The notes beneath the pieces are model-generated. The model did no database searches. It saw nothing but the letters and a program-made list of their open reading frames with translations, and was not told the origin of the DNA. From positions 69,377 through 133,376 of the forward strand of contig NZ_JAQSDL010000097.1 in the NCBI RefSeq assembly GCF_029945895.1: 64,000 bases of DNA, written 5' to 3'. This stretch comes from Polaromonas sp. (GTDB taxonomy: Bacteria; Pseudomonadota; Gammaproteobacteria; Burkholderiales; Burkholderiaceae_C). This document shows positions 26,507-35,993 of the stretch, piece after piece. Each line of letters starts with the position of its first letter. The first letter of the stretch is position 1. The translations under genes and the position numbers were made by a program.

Positions 26507-28439
26507 CATTGACATCGCCAAGGGCGGTAGCACCACAACCTGGGACCTGGGCACCGACACCACCCTCATCCGCATCCTGGCCCGCAACGCCGAGTTGCTG
26601 GGCCATCGCGTGGCCATGCGCGAAAAAAACCTGGGAATATGGCAGGAGACCACCTGGTCGCAAATGCTGGATGCCACGCTCGCCTGCGCGGCCGGCATGG
26701 AAAGTCTCGGGTTTGGCGCCGAGGATGCCTTGCTGGTGCTGGGCGACAACCGGCCCCGGCTTTACATGGGCATGCTCGCGGCTGGCATGTTGGGCGGCTA
26801 CGCGATGCCGGTCTACCCCGACGCCACGCATGACGAAATCCATCACTTCATGCATGAGGCGAATGTCCGCTTTGTCCTGGCCGAAGATCAGGAACAGGTC
26901 GACAAGGTGCTCGATCTGGGTGATCGGGGCGCGACGATCACCAGCATCATCTACGACGAACCACGCGGCTTGGCCAGCTATCCGAATCCCGGGCTGGTGT
27001 CGTGGGAAAAGTTGCAGGCCATTGGTGCGGATCGCCTGCGTGCCGAACCGAAACTGCGAAATACCTTGATCGAACGGGCACGGCCCGAAGGACCAGCCGT
27101 GTTCGTGCACTCGTCGGGAACCACGGGCAAACCGAAGGGCGTGGTGCTGAGCCACAGGAATTTGCTCGCCGGGGTTGGCAACGCCCATCGCGGTGGCGCC
27201 TTCACCTTTGGCGAGGACATCCTCGCCTATCTGCCCATGGCCTGGGTGGGTGACTTTGCGATCACGGTCGGCGCCGGTGTTGCGCTGCACTTCACCATCA
27301 ACATTCCCGAGCGGCAGGAAACGGTGCTGCATGACCTGCGCGAGGTCGCGCCCACTTTCTATCTGGCGGCACCCCGAAGCTGGGACAACATGCTGACCAC
27401 CATCCAGGTGCGCATGGAGGATTCGACGCCGCTCAAAAAATGGTTTTACGATGTTTTCATGAACTCCGCGCTGGCCGCTGAACGACGCAAACTCGAGGGA
27501 AAACCGCCCCACCTGAAAGAGCGATTGATGCGGCAGCTGGGCGAGTGGCTGATCTTCGGGCCGATCAAGGACCAGTTGGGGCTGACCCGCCTGCGCAATG
27601 CCTTCACCGGCGGCGAGGCCATTGGAGAGGATACTTTCGTGTTTTACCGCGCGCTGGGCGTGAAACTGCGACAGTTCTATGGTCAAACCGAAAGCAGCGC
27701 TTTCAATGCCTTGCAGGACACCGAAGAAGTACGCCTGCACACGGTCGGCAGGCCATTGCCGGGGGTTGAGGTCAAAATCGGCGACAACGGCGAGATCATG
27801 GTTCGATCCGGGAGTGTGTTTTCCGGTTACTACAAACTTGAAAATGCCACCCGGGAAGCACTGGAGGATGGCTGGCTGCGCACGGGTGATGCCGGTTATG
27901 TCGAGCCTGACGGGCATATGGTGGTGCTCGGACGTTTGTCGGAGGTGGTGCATACCGCCAAAGGCGAACGCTACATCCCGAACTACATCGAAAACCGCCT
28001 CAAGTTCAGCCCGTACATCAAGGATGTGGCGGTGCTCGGGAGCGGTCGCGACACGCTGGCGGCCATCATCTGCATCGACAAGGAACCGGTCGGTCACTGG
28101 GCCGAAGTACGGGGCATTTCCTACATGTCCTATGCCGACCTGTCGCAAAACCCCGAGGTGATCGCACTGGTCACGGCAGCGGTCAAACGCGTCAACAGCA
28201 TCCTGCCAGACGGACTGAAACTGCATCACTTCGTGTCGCTGCACAAGGAGTTCGACCCCGATGATGGGGAGGTCACACGGACCCGCAAGTTGCGCCGCAA
28301 CGTGGTGGAAGAGCGTTATGCACCCATCATTGATGCGATCTACGGCGGCCAGAAGACGGTCACGATGAAGGCGCAGATCACGTACGAATCCGGTGAGGTC
28401 GGCACCATCGAGCGCCAACTCTCGGTGCAGGAGATTTAA
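26493..28439 (+). CDS. Long-chain-type acyl-CoA ligase (AMP-forming)
   Basis: 648-residue adenylate-forming ligase of the FadD/FAA long-chain subgroup. ATG at 26493 (MQRTDIDIAKG) follows GGGAGGT; a GTG two codons earlier lacks spacing. Complete phosphate loop HSSGTTGKPKGVVLSH (about residues 205-220), FYGQTES A5 motif, LRTGDAGYVEPDGH, and the C-terminal TRTRKLRRNVV Lys region. It converts a free acid to its CoA ester with ATP. The gene lies inside the transporter operon between livG- and livH-type genes, implying activation coupled to import. Confidence 0.92.
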   Translation: MQRTDIDIAKGGSTTTWDLGTDTTLIRILARNAELLGHRVAMREKNLGIWQETTWSQMLDATLACAAGMESLGFGAEDALLVLGDNRPRLYMGMLAAGMLGGYAMPVYPDATHDEIHHFMHEANVRFVLAEDQEQVDKVLDLGDRGATITSIIYDEPRGLASYPNPGLVSWEKLQAIGADRLRAEPKLRNTLIERARPEGPAVFVHSSGTTGKPKGVVLSHRNLLAGVGNAHRGGAFTFGEDILAYLPMAWVGDFAITVGAGVALHFTINIPERQETVLHDLREVAPTFYLAAPRSWDNMLTTIQVRMEDSTPLKKWFYDVFMNSALAAERRKLEGKPPHLKERLMRQLGEWLIFGPIKDQLGLTRLRNAFTGGEAIGEDTFVFYRALGVKLRQFYGQTESSAFNALQDTEEVRLHTVGRPLPGVEVKIGDNGEIMVRSGSVFSGYYKLENATREALEDGWLRTGDAGYVEPDGHMVVLGRLSEVVHTAKGERYIPNYIENRLKFSPYIKDVAVLGSGRDTLAAIICIDKEPVGHWAEVRGISYMSYADLSQNPEVIALVTAAVKRVNSILPDGLKLHHFVSLHKEFDPDDGEVTRTRKLRRNVVEERYAPIIDAIYGGQKTVTMKAQITYESGEVGTIERQLSVQEI

Positions 28440-28442
28440 ATC

Positions 28443-29330
28443 ATGGACTTTTCACTGTTTGCCGAGTTGGCCATCAATGGCGCACTGTCGGGGTTGATGT
28501 ACTCATTGGTGGCCCTGGGCATCGTGCTCATCTACAAGTCGTCCTCCGTGCCCAACCTGGCGCAAGGTGCGATGACCATGCTCGGTGCCTATGTGGTGCT
28601 GGCCATCGCCAATGGCCTCGGCCTGCCCATGTGGACGGCCATTCCACTGGCCATGGGGACGATGTTCTTTATAGGCATGGGCATCGAGCGGGTGGCGTTG
28701 CGCCGGCTGGCGGGCCGTCCCATCATCATGATTCTGATGATGACGCTGGGACTGGACATCTTCATACGCGCGACAACCATGGCCATCTGGGGCGGCTCAA
28801 GCCGTCCGATGTCCATCGGCATCAGCGACGAACCGCTGTTCCTGGGACCGCTGCTGCTCAATCGCTCCTACGTGGTGGGGGCCATGGTTGCCGCGGCACT
28901 GTTTGCAATCTTCTTTTTCTTCTTTCGCACGCGCAGGGGCATTGTCCTGCGCGCCATCTCCGATGACTACATCGCATCCTGGTCAATCGGCATATCGGTT
29001 GAGCGCGGGGTGGCTTTTTCCTGGGCCATGTCCTCGGTTCTGGCCACAACGGCCGGCGTGTTGTGGGGCTCGGTTCAAGGGGTCAATCAGGGGCTGGCGC
29101 TGCTATTGCTCAAGGGCCTGACCGTCGCCGTTCTGGGCGGTCTTGACAGCATTGGCGGTGCCATTCTGGCCGGCTTGCTGCTGGGCCTTCTTGAAGGTGT
29201 TGCGTCAGGCTATCTCGACCCATTGGTGGGTGGTGGCAGCCGCGACCTGGTGGTTGCCGCGACGCTGATTCTGACCATCCTGATTCGGCCCCACGGTCTG
29301 TTCGGGCGCCACGACATTGAAAGGATCTGA
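28443..29330 (+). CDS. HAAT ABC importer permease (LivH type)
   Basis: 295-residue inner-membrane permease, about eight hydrophobic segments. LivH features: INGALSGLMYSLVALGIVLIYK at the N-terminus, GAMTMLGAYVV, RRGIVLRAISDD, the cytoplasmic loop contacting the ATPase, and a C-terminal glycine-rich GGLDSIGGAILAGLLLG. Pairs with the LivM-type permease encoded six bases downstream. Three bases separate it from the ligase gene. Confidence 0.92.
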   Translation: MDFSLFAELAINGALSGLMYSLVALGIVLIYKSSSVPNLAQGAMTMLGAYVVLAIANGLGLPMWTAIPLAMGTMFFIGMGIERVALRRLAGRPIIMILMMTLGLDIFIRATTMAIWGGSSRPMSIGISDEPLFLGPLLLNRSYVVGAMVAAALFAIFFFFFRTRRGIVLRAISDDYIASWSIGISVERGVAFSWAMSSVLATTAGVLWGSVQGVNQGLALLLLKGLTVAVLGGLDSIGGAILAGLLLGLLEGVASGYLDPLVGGGSRDLVVAATLILTILIRPHGLFGRHDIERI

Positions 29331-29335
29331 AGGTC

Positions 29336-30409
29336 ATGCTATTTCGTCAATCAGGAATTTTTCACACCAGTTACGCGGACGCGCGGGCACTTTTTCCGCT
29401 GCCTGCTGATCGCTGGATGATCGGCTTGCTGCTGGCCTTTGCAATCACCGCGCCACTCACCATGAGCTCGCTCGTCCTCAGCACCCACCTGCTGCCCTGG
29501 CTGGTGTGGACTGCGGCTGTGCTCGGCTTGAACCTGATCCTGGGCTGGGCCGGTCAGTTCCACTTCGGCTACGCCGCCATCATGGGCATCGGCGCCTACA
29601 CGGCGGTGCATGGCGCGCGCAACGGCATTCCCTGGGAGATCGCGGTGGTGCTCGGCGGCGTGATGGCCGCGGTCATCGGCATCGTTTTCGCTTTCGCGGC
29701 GCTGCGCGTGAAGGGCCTGTATCTGGCGCTCAGCACGCTGGCCTTGCAGTTCGTGATGGACTGGGTGATCTCCCATGTTCCGGCCATCAGCGGTGGCTCC
29801 CAGGCCACGCTGCAAGCACCAGCGATGCGCCTGCTCGGTCAGGCCGTCACGTCGGAAACCGGCCTCTATTACGTGGCGCTGGGCTGGTGCCTGCTCGTGA
29901 CGGTCTTCATGCTCAATCTGCGCCGCAGCGCGCTGGGCCGCGCGCTCGTCGCCGTGCGTGAAAAGGACTTCGCCGCGGCAGTCATCGGCGTGCACAGCCT
30001 GTATTACAAGCTGGTGGCTTTCGCGACCTCGTCCTTCATTGGCGGCGTCAGCGGCGCCATCCTGATTTTCACCTTCTACCGGGCGGCCACACCGGAGCAG
30101 TTTGCCGTCAATGTATCCATCGAGTTGCTGGCCATGGTGATTGTCGGCGGGTTGGGCAGCATCATCGGCAGCTATTTTGGGGCCGCCTTCATTCTGTTGA
30201 TGCCCGGCCTGATGAACAGTCTGATCGGCTGGCTGGCGCAGCTCGCAGGTGCCTCGCTCGGCGTTGAAACGCTGGCCCACATCCCGCATGCGGTTTATGG
30301 TGCCTTGATCATTGTGTTCCTGCTGGTTGAGCCGATGGGTCTGGGCAAGATGTACACGAACCTGCGCAACTATCTGCTGGTCTGGCCCTTCGGCTACGCC
30401 CGAAAGTAA
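29336..30409 (+). CDS. HAAT ABC importer permease (LivM type)
   Basis: 357-residue inner-membrane permease. LivM features: LNLILGWAGQFHFGYAAIMGIGAYTA, LRVKGLYLALSTLALQFVMDW, the ATPase-contact loop RRSALGRALVAVREKDFAAAVIG, and GGLGSIIGSYFGAAFI near the C-terminus. An unusual N-terminal soluble stretch (MLFRQSGIFHTSYADARALF) is shared with the LivM protein at 54254, so these two importers are related. Forms a heterodimer with the LivH-type permease. Confidence 0.92.
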   Translation: MLFRQSGIFHTSYADARALFPLPADRWMIGLLLAFAITAPLTMSSLVLSTHLLPWLVWTAAVLGLNLILGWAGQFHFGYAAIMGIGAYTAVHGARNGIPWEIAVVLGGVMAAVIGIVFAFAALRVKGLYLALSTLALQFVMDWVISHVPAISGGSQATLQAPAMRLLGQAVTSETGLYYVALGWCLLVTVFMLNLRRSALGRALVAVREKDFAAAVIGVHSLYYKLVAFATSSFIGGVSGAILIFTFYRAATPEQFAVNVSIELLAMVIVGGLGSIIGSYFGAAFILLMPGLMNSLIGWLAQLAGASLGVETLAHIPHAVYGALIIVFLLVEPMGLGKMYTNLRNYLLVWPFGYARK

Positions 30410-30419
30410 AGATGACATC

Positions 30420-31274
30420 ATGCACGCGACTGACAACTTGACTTCCACCCCGACGCTGATGCACAACCCCGCAGCGAGCCCTGCACCGGTGCTGTCGCTG
30501 AACAACGTCGAGGTCATCTACGACCATGTGTCGCTCGCCATCAAGGGCGTGTCGATTGATGTGCCCCAAGGCGGTATGGTGGCGCTGCTGGGGGCCAACG
30601 GCGCCGGCAAAAGCACAACGCTGAAGTCGATCAGCGGTTTGCTACGCCCCGAGCGGGGCCTGGTAACCCGCGGTGAGGTACGTTTCATGGGACATAACAT
30701 CGATGCGCTGGCGCCTCAGGAGCGCGTCAAACTCGGTATCGTTCATGTGCTGGAAGGGCGGCGCGTGTTTGAACACATGACGCCTGACGAGAACCTGATC
30801 GCGGCCTCCGCCGTTCGCGGTAGCCGCCAGGACATGCTGCGAAACAAAGACATGGTTTACACCTACTTCCCGCGCTTGCACCAGCGGCGTACCGCGCAGT
30901 CCGGCTACCTGTCAGGCGGCGAGCAGCAGATGCTGGCCATCGGTCGCGCCCTGATGACGCAGCCCAAGCTGTTGATGCTCGATGAGCCCAGCCTGGGACT
31001 GGCGCCCTTTCTCGTGGCCGAGATTTTCGACATTGTCCGGCGCATCAACAAGGAAGAAGGTCTGTCCGTTCTGCTGGTGGAGCAAAACGCCATTGCCGCT
31101 CTGGACGTGGTCTCGCATGGCTACATGATCGAGAACGGCCGCGTGGTGATGCATGACAGCGCAGAAGCCATGAAGAAAAATCCGGACATCCAGGAGTTTT
31201 ACCTCGGAGGCGCTGAAGGCCACAATTTCCATGACATCAAGCACTATCGCCGGCGCAAGCGCTGGCTGACCTGA
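30420..31274 (+). CDS. HAAT ABC importer ATP-binding protein (LivF type)
   Basis: 284-residue second ATPase of the first importer. Walker A GANGAGKSTT, signature YLSGGEQQMLAIGRAL, Walker B LLMLDEPSLGLAPF, H-loop region LLVEQNA. ATG at 30420 (MHATDNLTST) fits the 10-base spacing after the livM stop; the open frame extends further upstream without family sequence. The C-terminal extension EFYLGGAEGHNFHDIKHYRRRKRWL is shared with the LivF proteins at 38105 and 51934, marking a common subgroup of acid importers. Confidence 0.92.
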   Translation: MHATDNLTSTPTLMHNPAASPAPVLSLNNVEVIYDHVSLAIKGVSIDVPQGGMVALLGANGAGKSTTLKSISGLLRPERGLVTRGEVRFMGHNIDALAPQERVKLGIVHVLEGRRVFEHMTPDENLIAASAVRGSRQDMLRNKDMVYTYFPRLHQRRTAQSGYLSGGEQQMLAIGRALMTQPKLLMLDEPSLGLAPFLVAEIFDIVRRINKEEGLSVLLVEQNAIAALDVVSHGYMIENGRVVMHDSAEAMKKNPDIQEFYLGGAEGHNFHDIKHYRRRKRWLT

Positions 31275-31389
31275 CCGAGGGTAAAACCCTGTCTACGTCG
31301 ATATCCGGTTTCGCGTTCAGTCTTGGGGCGTACTGTACGGCGTGCCCATCGGACTTCTTTTAACCCGTACGATTCTTAGGAGAACAGAC

Positions 31390-32640
31390 ATGAGATCCAA
31401 GTTACTTTCTATCGTGGCAGGTCTGGGATTGGCGCTTGCCGGTCTGCAGTCTGCACAGGCGCAAGCCCAGCCCATCAAATTCGCGCTTTGTTATGACCTG
31501 AGCAAGTCCTACGGCTTTGTCACGCCGCAAATTACCCAGGCGGTGAACGACTATGCCAAGATATTGAACCAGAAAGGCGGCATCGAAGGCCACCCCATCG
31601 AGATCCTGGTTCAAGACCATGGCAACGAGCCGCAGCGCGGCATCGAGTGCTACGAAAAGATGAAACGCGAAGGCGCCATTGCCTTCGATTTCCTGTCCAC
31701 GCCGGTTTCCCGCGCCGTTCTGCCTCGCGCCATGGCGGATGGCAATGTGATGGTGCAATCTTTCGTAGGCCGTGGCGATGCGGTCGATGGTGATGTGTTC
31801 AAGTGGATTTTCCCCATTGGGCCAACCTATTGGGGCCAAATGGCCAACAATATTCACTACATCAAAACCAAGGCCAACGGCAACCTCAAGGGCGTGAAGA
31901 TCGCATTCATCTACCCCGACTATCCGTTCGGGCAGGAGCCGATCGGCGTGCTGAAGACGCTCGCGGCCAAGGAAGGTTTTGATTTGCAACTCATTCCCAA
32001 CCCGATGCCGGGCAATGACCAATCCGCAGCCTGGACTCAGATCCGCCGTATCAACCCCGATTGGGTGATCAGTTGGAATCTGGCCAGCATGCATGTTGTC
32101 GCAGCGCGCGAGATGAAGCGCAACGGCATTTCGATGGACAAATACCTTTCCGTCAACTGGCTCAACGAAGTTGACCTCGCCAACATCGGTCTGGAAAACG
32201 CAAAAGGCCTCAAGCGCGGCACCAACGTGGTGGGTGGACAGAGCCACCCGCTGATCCAGCAAATCATCAAGGACCTGTATGAGAAAGGCAAGGGCAGCGG
32301 TGACCGCAAGCATCTCAGCGATATTTACTACAACACCGGTCTGGCCATCTATGCCAGCGTTTTCGAGGGCGCTCGCCTGGCCATCAAACAAAATGGCTGG
32401 CCCATCACGCCTGACAAAATGAAGCGCGGTATGGAAAGCCTGAAAAACTTTGATGCCGAAGCCCTGATCGCCCCCGTAACGGTGACCGCCAAGGACCATG
32501 GCGGCGGAGGCAAGACGCGCATCGACATGTGGGATGGCGCCAAGTGGGTGCCCCAGACTGACTGGTTCTCGGCGTATGACGACGTGATCCAGGACATCGT
32601 GAAGAAAGAATCCGGCGAGTTCGCCAAGAACAAACAGTAA
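31390..32640 (+). CDS. HAAT importer periplasmic substrate-binding protein
   Basis: 416-residue periplasmic binding protein (type 1 fold). ATG at 31390 (MRSKLLSIVAGL) is preceded by AGGAGA. A Sec signal peptide is visible, with likely cleavage after SAQAQA near residue 25. Binding-protein features: VNDYAKILNQKGGIEGHPIEIL and DYPFGQEPIGVLKTLAAKEGF. It delivers substrate to the permeases at 28443/29336. Sequence differs from the two binding proteins at 43515/44773 and is closer in style to 52857. Last gene of the operon, followed by a terminator-like hairpin. Confidence 0.92.
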   Translation: MRSKLLSIVAGLGLALAGLQSAQAQAQPIKFALCYDLSKSYGFVTPQITQAVNDYAKILNQKGGIEGHPIEILVQDHGNEPQRGIECYEKMKREGAIAFDFLSTPVSRAVLPRAMADGNVMVQSFVGRGDAVDGDVFKWIFPIGPTYWGQMANNIHYIKTKANGNLKGVKIAFIYPDYPFGQEPIGVLKTLAAKEGFDLQLIPNPMPGNDQSAAWTQIRRINPDWVISWNLASMHVVAAREMKRNGISMDKYLSVNWLNEVDLANIGLENAKGLKRGTNVVGGQSHPLIQQIIKDLYEKGKGSGDRKHLSDIYYNTGLAIYASVFEGARLAIKQNGWPITPDKMKRGMESLKNFDAEALIAPVTVTAKDHGGGGKTRIDMWDGAKWVPQTDWFSAYDDVIQDIVKKESGEFAKNKQ

Positions 32641-32651
32641 TTGCCATCCCT

Positions 32652-32708
32652 TGGGAGGGGCACGGTCAGGCGTGTTGCGCACCGATCATGCCCTTCCCAT
32701 CCTGTTTT
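32652..32708 (+). terminator. Terminator-like hairpin after first importer operon
   Basis: Arms TGGGAGGGGCA (32652-32662) and TGCCCTTCCCA (32689-32699) can pair over 11 positions with one G-U pair and a 26-base loop, followed by a T-run at 32704-32708. The loop is long for a Rho-independent terminator, so the call is tentative, but the position at the operon end supports it. Confidence 0.45.
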
Positions 32709-32814
32709 TCGGATTTTCATCCATCTCTTGAATCGACCGGTGGCAACTTATGCCACAGCGAATTGCCATGGTAGCTGCAAAGCCCACGACCAAACACAGG
32801 AAAATCCGGCCACT

Positions 32815-32843
32815 TTACCTAACTACCGTTTGACAGCTATAAT
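32815..32843 (+). promoter_or_regulatory. badHI promoter with operator-like repeat
   Basis: A consensus -10 TATAAT lies at 32838-32843. The operator-like CCTAACTACCGTTTGA (32818-32833) occupies the -35/-10 spacer region; the left arm is perfect and the right arm has two changes. Possible -35 at 32815 (TTACCT). The layout is what a repressor site would look like. Transcribes badH-badI. Confidence 0.6.
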
Positions 32844-32888
32844 ATCAACCACACAAATGTGGCGCCAAAAGCGCAAGGAGTAATAAAT

Positions 32889-33686
32889 ATGGATCTCGAT
32901 CTAAAAGGTAAATCGGTCATCGTCACTGGTGGCGGCTCGAACATTGGCCGCGGCATCGTGCTCGGCTTCGCTGCGGAAGGCGCCAACATCACCATCGGGG
33001 ACATCGACGACAAGCAAGCGCAAAAAACGGCGGAACTCGCGTTGGCGAGCGGTGCGGCGTCGGCGCAGGTTGTCAAGACCGATGTCACCAAGCTCGACCA
33101 GGTGCAGGCCATGTTCAAGGCTGCGACTGACAAGTTCGGCGGCGTCGATGTCCTCGTCAATAACGTGGGCTGGGACCAGTTGATGTTCTTCACGCAGACG
33201 ACCCCCGACCTGTGGCAAAAGATCATCAACATCAACTACCTCGGCGTTCTCAACTGCACCAAGACCGCGCTTGAAGTCATGGTTCCTCGCAACGCCGGCT
33301 CCATCGTCTCCATCAGTTCCGATGCCAGCCGACAAGGTGAGCCACGCGAAGCGGTGTACGGGGGCGTCAAGGCCGCCATCAACAGCTTCATGAAAACGAT
33401 CGCCAAGGAAAACGGGCGTTACGGCATCCGCTGCAACGTGGTATGCCCCGGCGTCACGATCCCGAGCACCACCGACGAAGTGGGCGGAAGCAGCATGTGG
33501 ATCGATGCCGGCAGCATGTTCACGCCCGAGCAACTGGAAAAAGTCGCCAAGGCGCTGCCGCTGCGCAAGGTGGGACGGCCGCAGGATATTGCCAATGCAG
33601 TCGTCTTCCTGTCTTCAGCGAAGGCTGCGGGTCATGTCACCGGGCAGGTTCTTTCAGTGTCTGGTGGTTACAGCATGATTGGGTAA
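32889..33686 (+). CDS. badH: 2-hydroxycyclohexanecarboxyl-CoA dehydrogenase (BadH-like SDR)
   Basis: 265-residue short-chain dehydrogenase close to Rhodopseudomonas BadH. TGGGSNIGRG cofactor motif, VLVNNVGWD, SISSDASRQGEPREAVYGGVKAAI with Ser and YxxxK catalytic residues, and the BadH-like ending TGQVLSVSGGYSMIG. ATG at 32889 follows AAGGAG; a GTG at 32859 is in frame but less likely. It oxidises the 2-hydroxy group of a cyclohexanecarboxyl-CoA to the 2-ketone, substrate of BadI encoded next. A ring substituent is possible. Confidence 0.85.
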   Translation: MDLDLKGKSVIVTGGGSNIGRGIVLGFAAEGANITIGDIDDKQAQKTAELALASGAASAQVVKTDVTKLDQVQAMFKAATDKFGGVDVLVNNVGWDQLMFFTQTTPDLWQKIININYLGVLNCTKTALEVMVPRNAGSIVSISSDASRQGEPREAVYGGVKAAINSFMKTIAKENGRYGIRCNVVCPGVTIPSTTDEVGGSSMWIDAGSMFTPEQLEKVAKALPLRKVGRPQDIANAVVFLSSAKAAGHVTGQVLSVSGGYSMIG

Positions 33687-33745
33687 ACGCCTGGGCATGG
33701 TCGGCAGGCATGCGACGTTGAAATACCAAACAAAAAGGAAAATTC

Positions 33746-34537
33746 ATGGAATTCAAGGACATCATCTACGAAGAACGCGACTCGGTTGCCTACATCGCGA
33801 TCAATCGCCCCGAGGTGATGAATGCGTTTCGCGGCCAGACAGTCGAGGAACTGCTGCAGGCATTCATGAAAGCAGGCTGGGACAAGCGAATCGCCGCCAT
33901 TGTGCTCACGGGTACGGGTGACCGTGCTTTCTGCACCGGCGGCGATCAGTCGGCCCATGCCGGCCAGTACGACGGCCGGGGCACCATCGGCATTCCTGTG
34001 GAAGAGTTTCACAGCGCCATTCGTGACGTACCCAAGCCCGTGATCGCCCGCGTGCAGGGCTACGCCATTGGCGGCGGCAATGTCTTGGCCACCTTGTGCG
34101 ACATGACCATTGCCTCGGAAAAGGCCGTGTTTGGCCAGGTCGGCCCGAAGGTTGGCTCGGTCGATCCTGGCTGGGGCACGGCCTACCTGAGCCATGTGGT
34201 TGGCGAAAAGAAAGCACGCGAGATCTGGTACATGTGCCGCCGCTACAATGCGCAGGAGGCCTTGGCCATGGGTCTGTGCAACACCGTCGTGCCCCACGAC
34301 CAGCTCGACGCCGAAGTCGCCCGCTGGTGCAAGGAAATTGTCGAAAAGAGCCCGACCGCGCTGGCCATCGCCAAGCGTTCGTTCAACGCATCCACCGAGC
34401 ACATTCGCGGCATCGGCAGCCTGGGACTTCAAGCGCTGAGCCTGTACTATGACACTGCAGAATCAAAAGAAGGCGTGAGCGCTTTCCTGGAAAAGCGTAG
34501 GCCTGATTTCAGGCAGTGGGCCAATGGCGGCAAGTGA
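33746..34537 (+). CDS. badI: 2-ketocyclohexanecarboxyl-CoA hydrolase (BadI-like)
   Basis: 263-residue crotonase-fold hydrolase strongly resembling BadI: RAFCTGGDQSAHAGQYDGRGT, IRDVPKPVIARVQGYAIGGGNVLA, FGQVGPKVGSVDPGWGTAYL and KKAREIWYMCRRY are all characteristic. BadI hydrolytically opens the ring of 2-ketocyclohexanecarboxyl-CoA to pimeloyl-CoA, the step that breaks the alicyclic ring. The adjacent badH gene, 59 bases upstream, supports the assignment. The wider cluster suggests the true substrate may carry an alkyl group. Confidence 0.9.
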   Translation: MEFKDIIYEERDSVAYIAINRPEVMNAFRGQTVEELLQAFMKAGWDKRIAAIVLTGTGDRAFCTGGDQSAHAGQYDGRGTIGIPVEEFHSAIRDVPKPVIARVQGYAIGGGNVLATLCDMTIASEKAVFGQVGPKVGSVDPGWGTAYLSHVVGEKKAREIWYMCRRYNAQEALAMGLCNTVVPHDQLDAEVARWCKEIVEKSPTALAIAKRSFNASTEHIRGIGSLGLQALSLYYDTAESKEGVSAFLEKRRPDFRQWANGGK

Positions 34538-34635
34538 GCAAATGCAAGCCCTGAATAACCCCATGCGACGCGCCCATGCACGAGGCCGCCCCTTCGACAA
34601 AAGCTAGGTTTGATACGATTTGTATTTTGAATCTA

Positions 34636-34651
34636 CCTAACGGTCAATATG
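34636..34651. promoter_or_regulatory. Operator half-site overlapping the tetR start codon
   Basis: CCTAACGGTCAATATG: the CCTAAC arm is perfect and the other arm matches GTTAGG at only three of six positions. It overlaps the ATG at 34649. Position suggests autoregulation. No ribosome site is visible before this start, so translation may be weak or leaderless. Confidence 0.45.
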
Positions 34652-35281
34652 AAGTCAAATACAGACGCAAAACCCAGCAAAAATGACGTAGATGGCCCCG
34701 CTACACGCGAACGGGTGCTGCTCGAAGCTGCACGCCTATTCAGGCATCATGGCTATGCCGCAACTACTTTGCGCGAGGTAGCGGATGCTGCCGGCGTCAA
34801 AGCCGGCAGCATCTACTATCACTTCGAATCGAAAGAGCAGATCCTGGGCGAAGTACTGGACAAAGGCATCACCATCGTAGCGGATGCCGTGCGCACCCGT
34901 ATTGGGGCTCTTCCCGAAAGTGCACTCTGGCGAGACCGAATCGCCGCTGGCATTGAAGGCCATCTCTGGGGAATGCTGCATTATGGCGACTTCACGTCGG
35001 CCAACATCCGCATCTATGGCCAAATCCCGACCAGCGCAAAAAATCGCCACCGGGTCGTGCGGCGGGCTTACGCAGACTACTGGGATCGGCTGTTCGAATC
35101 AGCGCTCGCCAGCGGCGAATTGCGCCCGGACACCAGCACGGCCATGATTCGGCTTTTCGTGATTGGCGCATTGAACTGGACCGTCGAATGGTACAACCCC
35201 CAGCGCGGCTCTTTTCAGGACTTCTCACGCCAAATCACAGCGATCGTGTTCGATGGAATCCTCACGCATGACAAAGCATAA
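34649..35281 (+). CDS. TetR-family transcriptional regulator
   Basis: 210-residue TetR-type repressor. The N-terminal HTH spans residues 19-65 (ARLFRHHGYAATTLREVADAAGVKAGSIYYHF). The C-terminal ligand domain contains FVIGALNWTVEWY, common in regulators that sense acyl-CoA thioesters (KstR2-like); this is family knowledge, not proof. It stands centrally among transcription units that carry the CCTAAC-N4-GTTAGG motif, including one over its own start, and is the best candidate regulator. Ligand probably a pathway CoA ester. Confidence 0.92.
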   Translation: MKSNTDAKPSKNDVDGPATRERVLLEAARLFRHHGYAATTLREVADAAGVKAGSIYYHFESKEQILGEVLDKGITIVADAVRTRIGALPESALWRDRIAAGIEGHLWGMLHYGDFTSANIRIYGQIPTSAKNRHRVVRRAYADYWDRLFESALASGELRPDTSTAMIRLFVIGALNWTVEWYNPQRGSFQDFSRQITAIVFDGILTHDKA

Positions 35282-35425
35282 CCGCGATGCATTGCCGGCA
35301 ACTTCGACAGGCCGGGCCGAGGGACTGACGGCAATAGTCCTCATGTCGCCTATGTGGCTCAGTGGCACGCTGACCGGCTGCGTCTGGGGACTCTCAAATT
35401 GGACAACCCGCCGCAGGAGCAACCA

Positions 35426-35935
35426 ATGACTGTCAAGGAAGGCTGGCGCGGCCGGTTCTATGAAGACTTCGAGGTCGGCGACGAGTATCGGCATGCCCTC
35501 GGCCGCACCCTGACCCAGAACGACAACATCTGGTTCACGCTGTTGACGCAAAACACGGCTCCGCTGCACTTCGACGCCCACTACGCCGCGCAGACGGAGT
35601 TCGGCCGCCCGCTTGTCAACTCCTGCCTCACACTGGCCCTCGTAACGGGCCAGACGGTGAGCGATGTCTCGCAAAACGTCATGGCCAACCTTGGGTGGGA
35701 CGAAGTCCGTCTGCCGCATCCGGTGTTCGAGGGCGACACGATCTATTCACGTTCCACGGTGCTGGACAAGCGCGAGTCACGGTCGCGTCCCAATGTTGGC
35801 GTCGTGACGGTACGAACCGAAGGCTACAACCAGAGCGGCGTCATTGTCTGCACGTTCAAGCGCACGGTCATGGTCTACAAACGTGACGGCGCTCCGCGCA
35901 CCGCACCACCGCTGCCGGCCGACAACAGCCCCTGA
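35426..35935 (+). CDS. MaoC-family hydratase
   Basis: 169-residue single-hotdog MaoC protein. ATG at 35426 (MTVKEGWRGR) has AGGAG upstream; the frame is open earlier without homology. Motifs: GRTLTQNDNIWFTLLTQNTAPLHFDAHYAA, containing the hydratase His, and FGRPLVNSCLTLALVTGQTV. Resembles mesaconyl-CoA/methylfumaryl-type and acyl dehydratases. It probably hydrates an enoyl-CoA; specific substrate unknown. Encoded between tetR and ETF-QO. Confidence 0.88.
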   Translation: MTVKEGWRGRFYEDFEVGDEYRHALGRTLTQNDNIWFTLLTQNTAPLHFDAHYAAQTEFGRPLVNSCLTLALVTGQTVSDVSQNVMANLGWDEVRLPHPVFEGDTIYSRSTVLDKRESRSRPNVGVVTVRTEGYNQSGVIVCTFKRTVMVYKRDGAPRTAPPLPADNSP

Positions 35936-35993
35936 ACCGCCCCCTTTCGTCAACTTCGGCCCCAGGGCCGCCAACTTTTTTGATTCTCTCCGC

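Noticed and set aside
26469..28418. A 649-codon open frame on the minus strand opposite the ligase gene
   Set aside because: High-GC codon bias leaves the antisense frame open. The translation lacks any domain, while the plus strand has a complete ligase with all motifs.
32830..32843. TTGACA at 32830 as the -35 of the badHI promoter
   Set aside because: Only two bases separate it from TATAAT, far too close for sigma-70 spacing.
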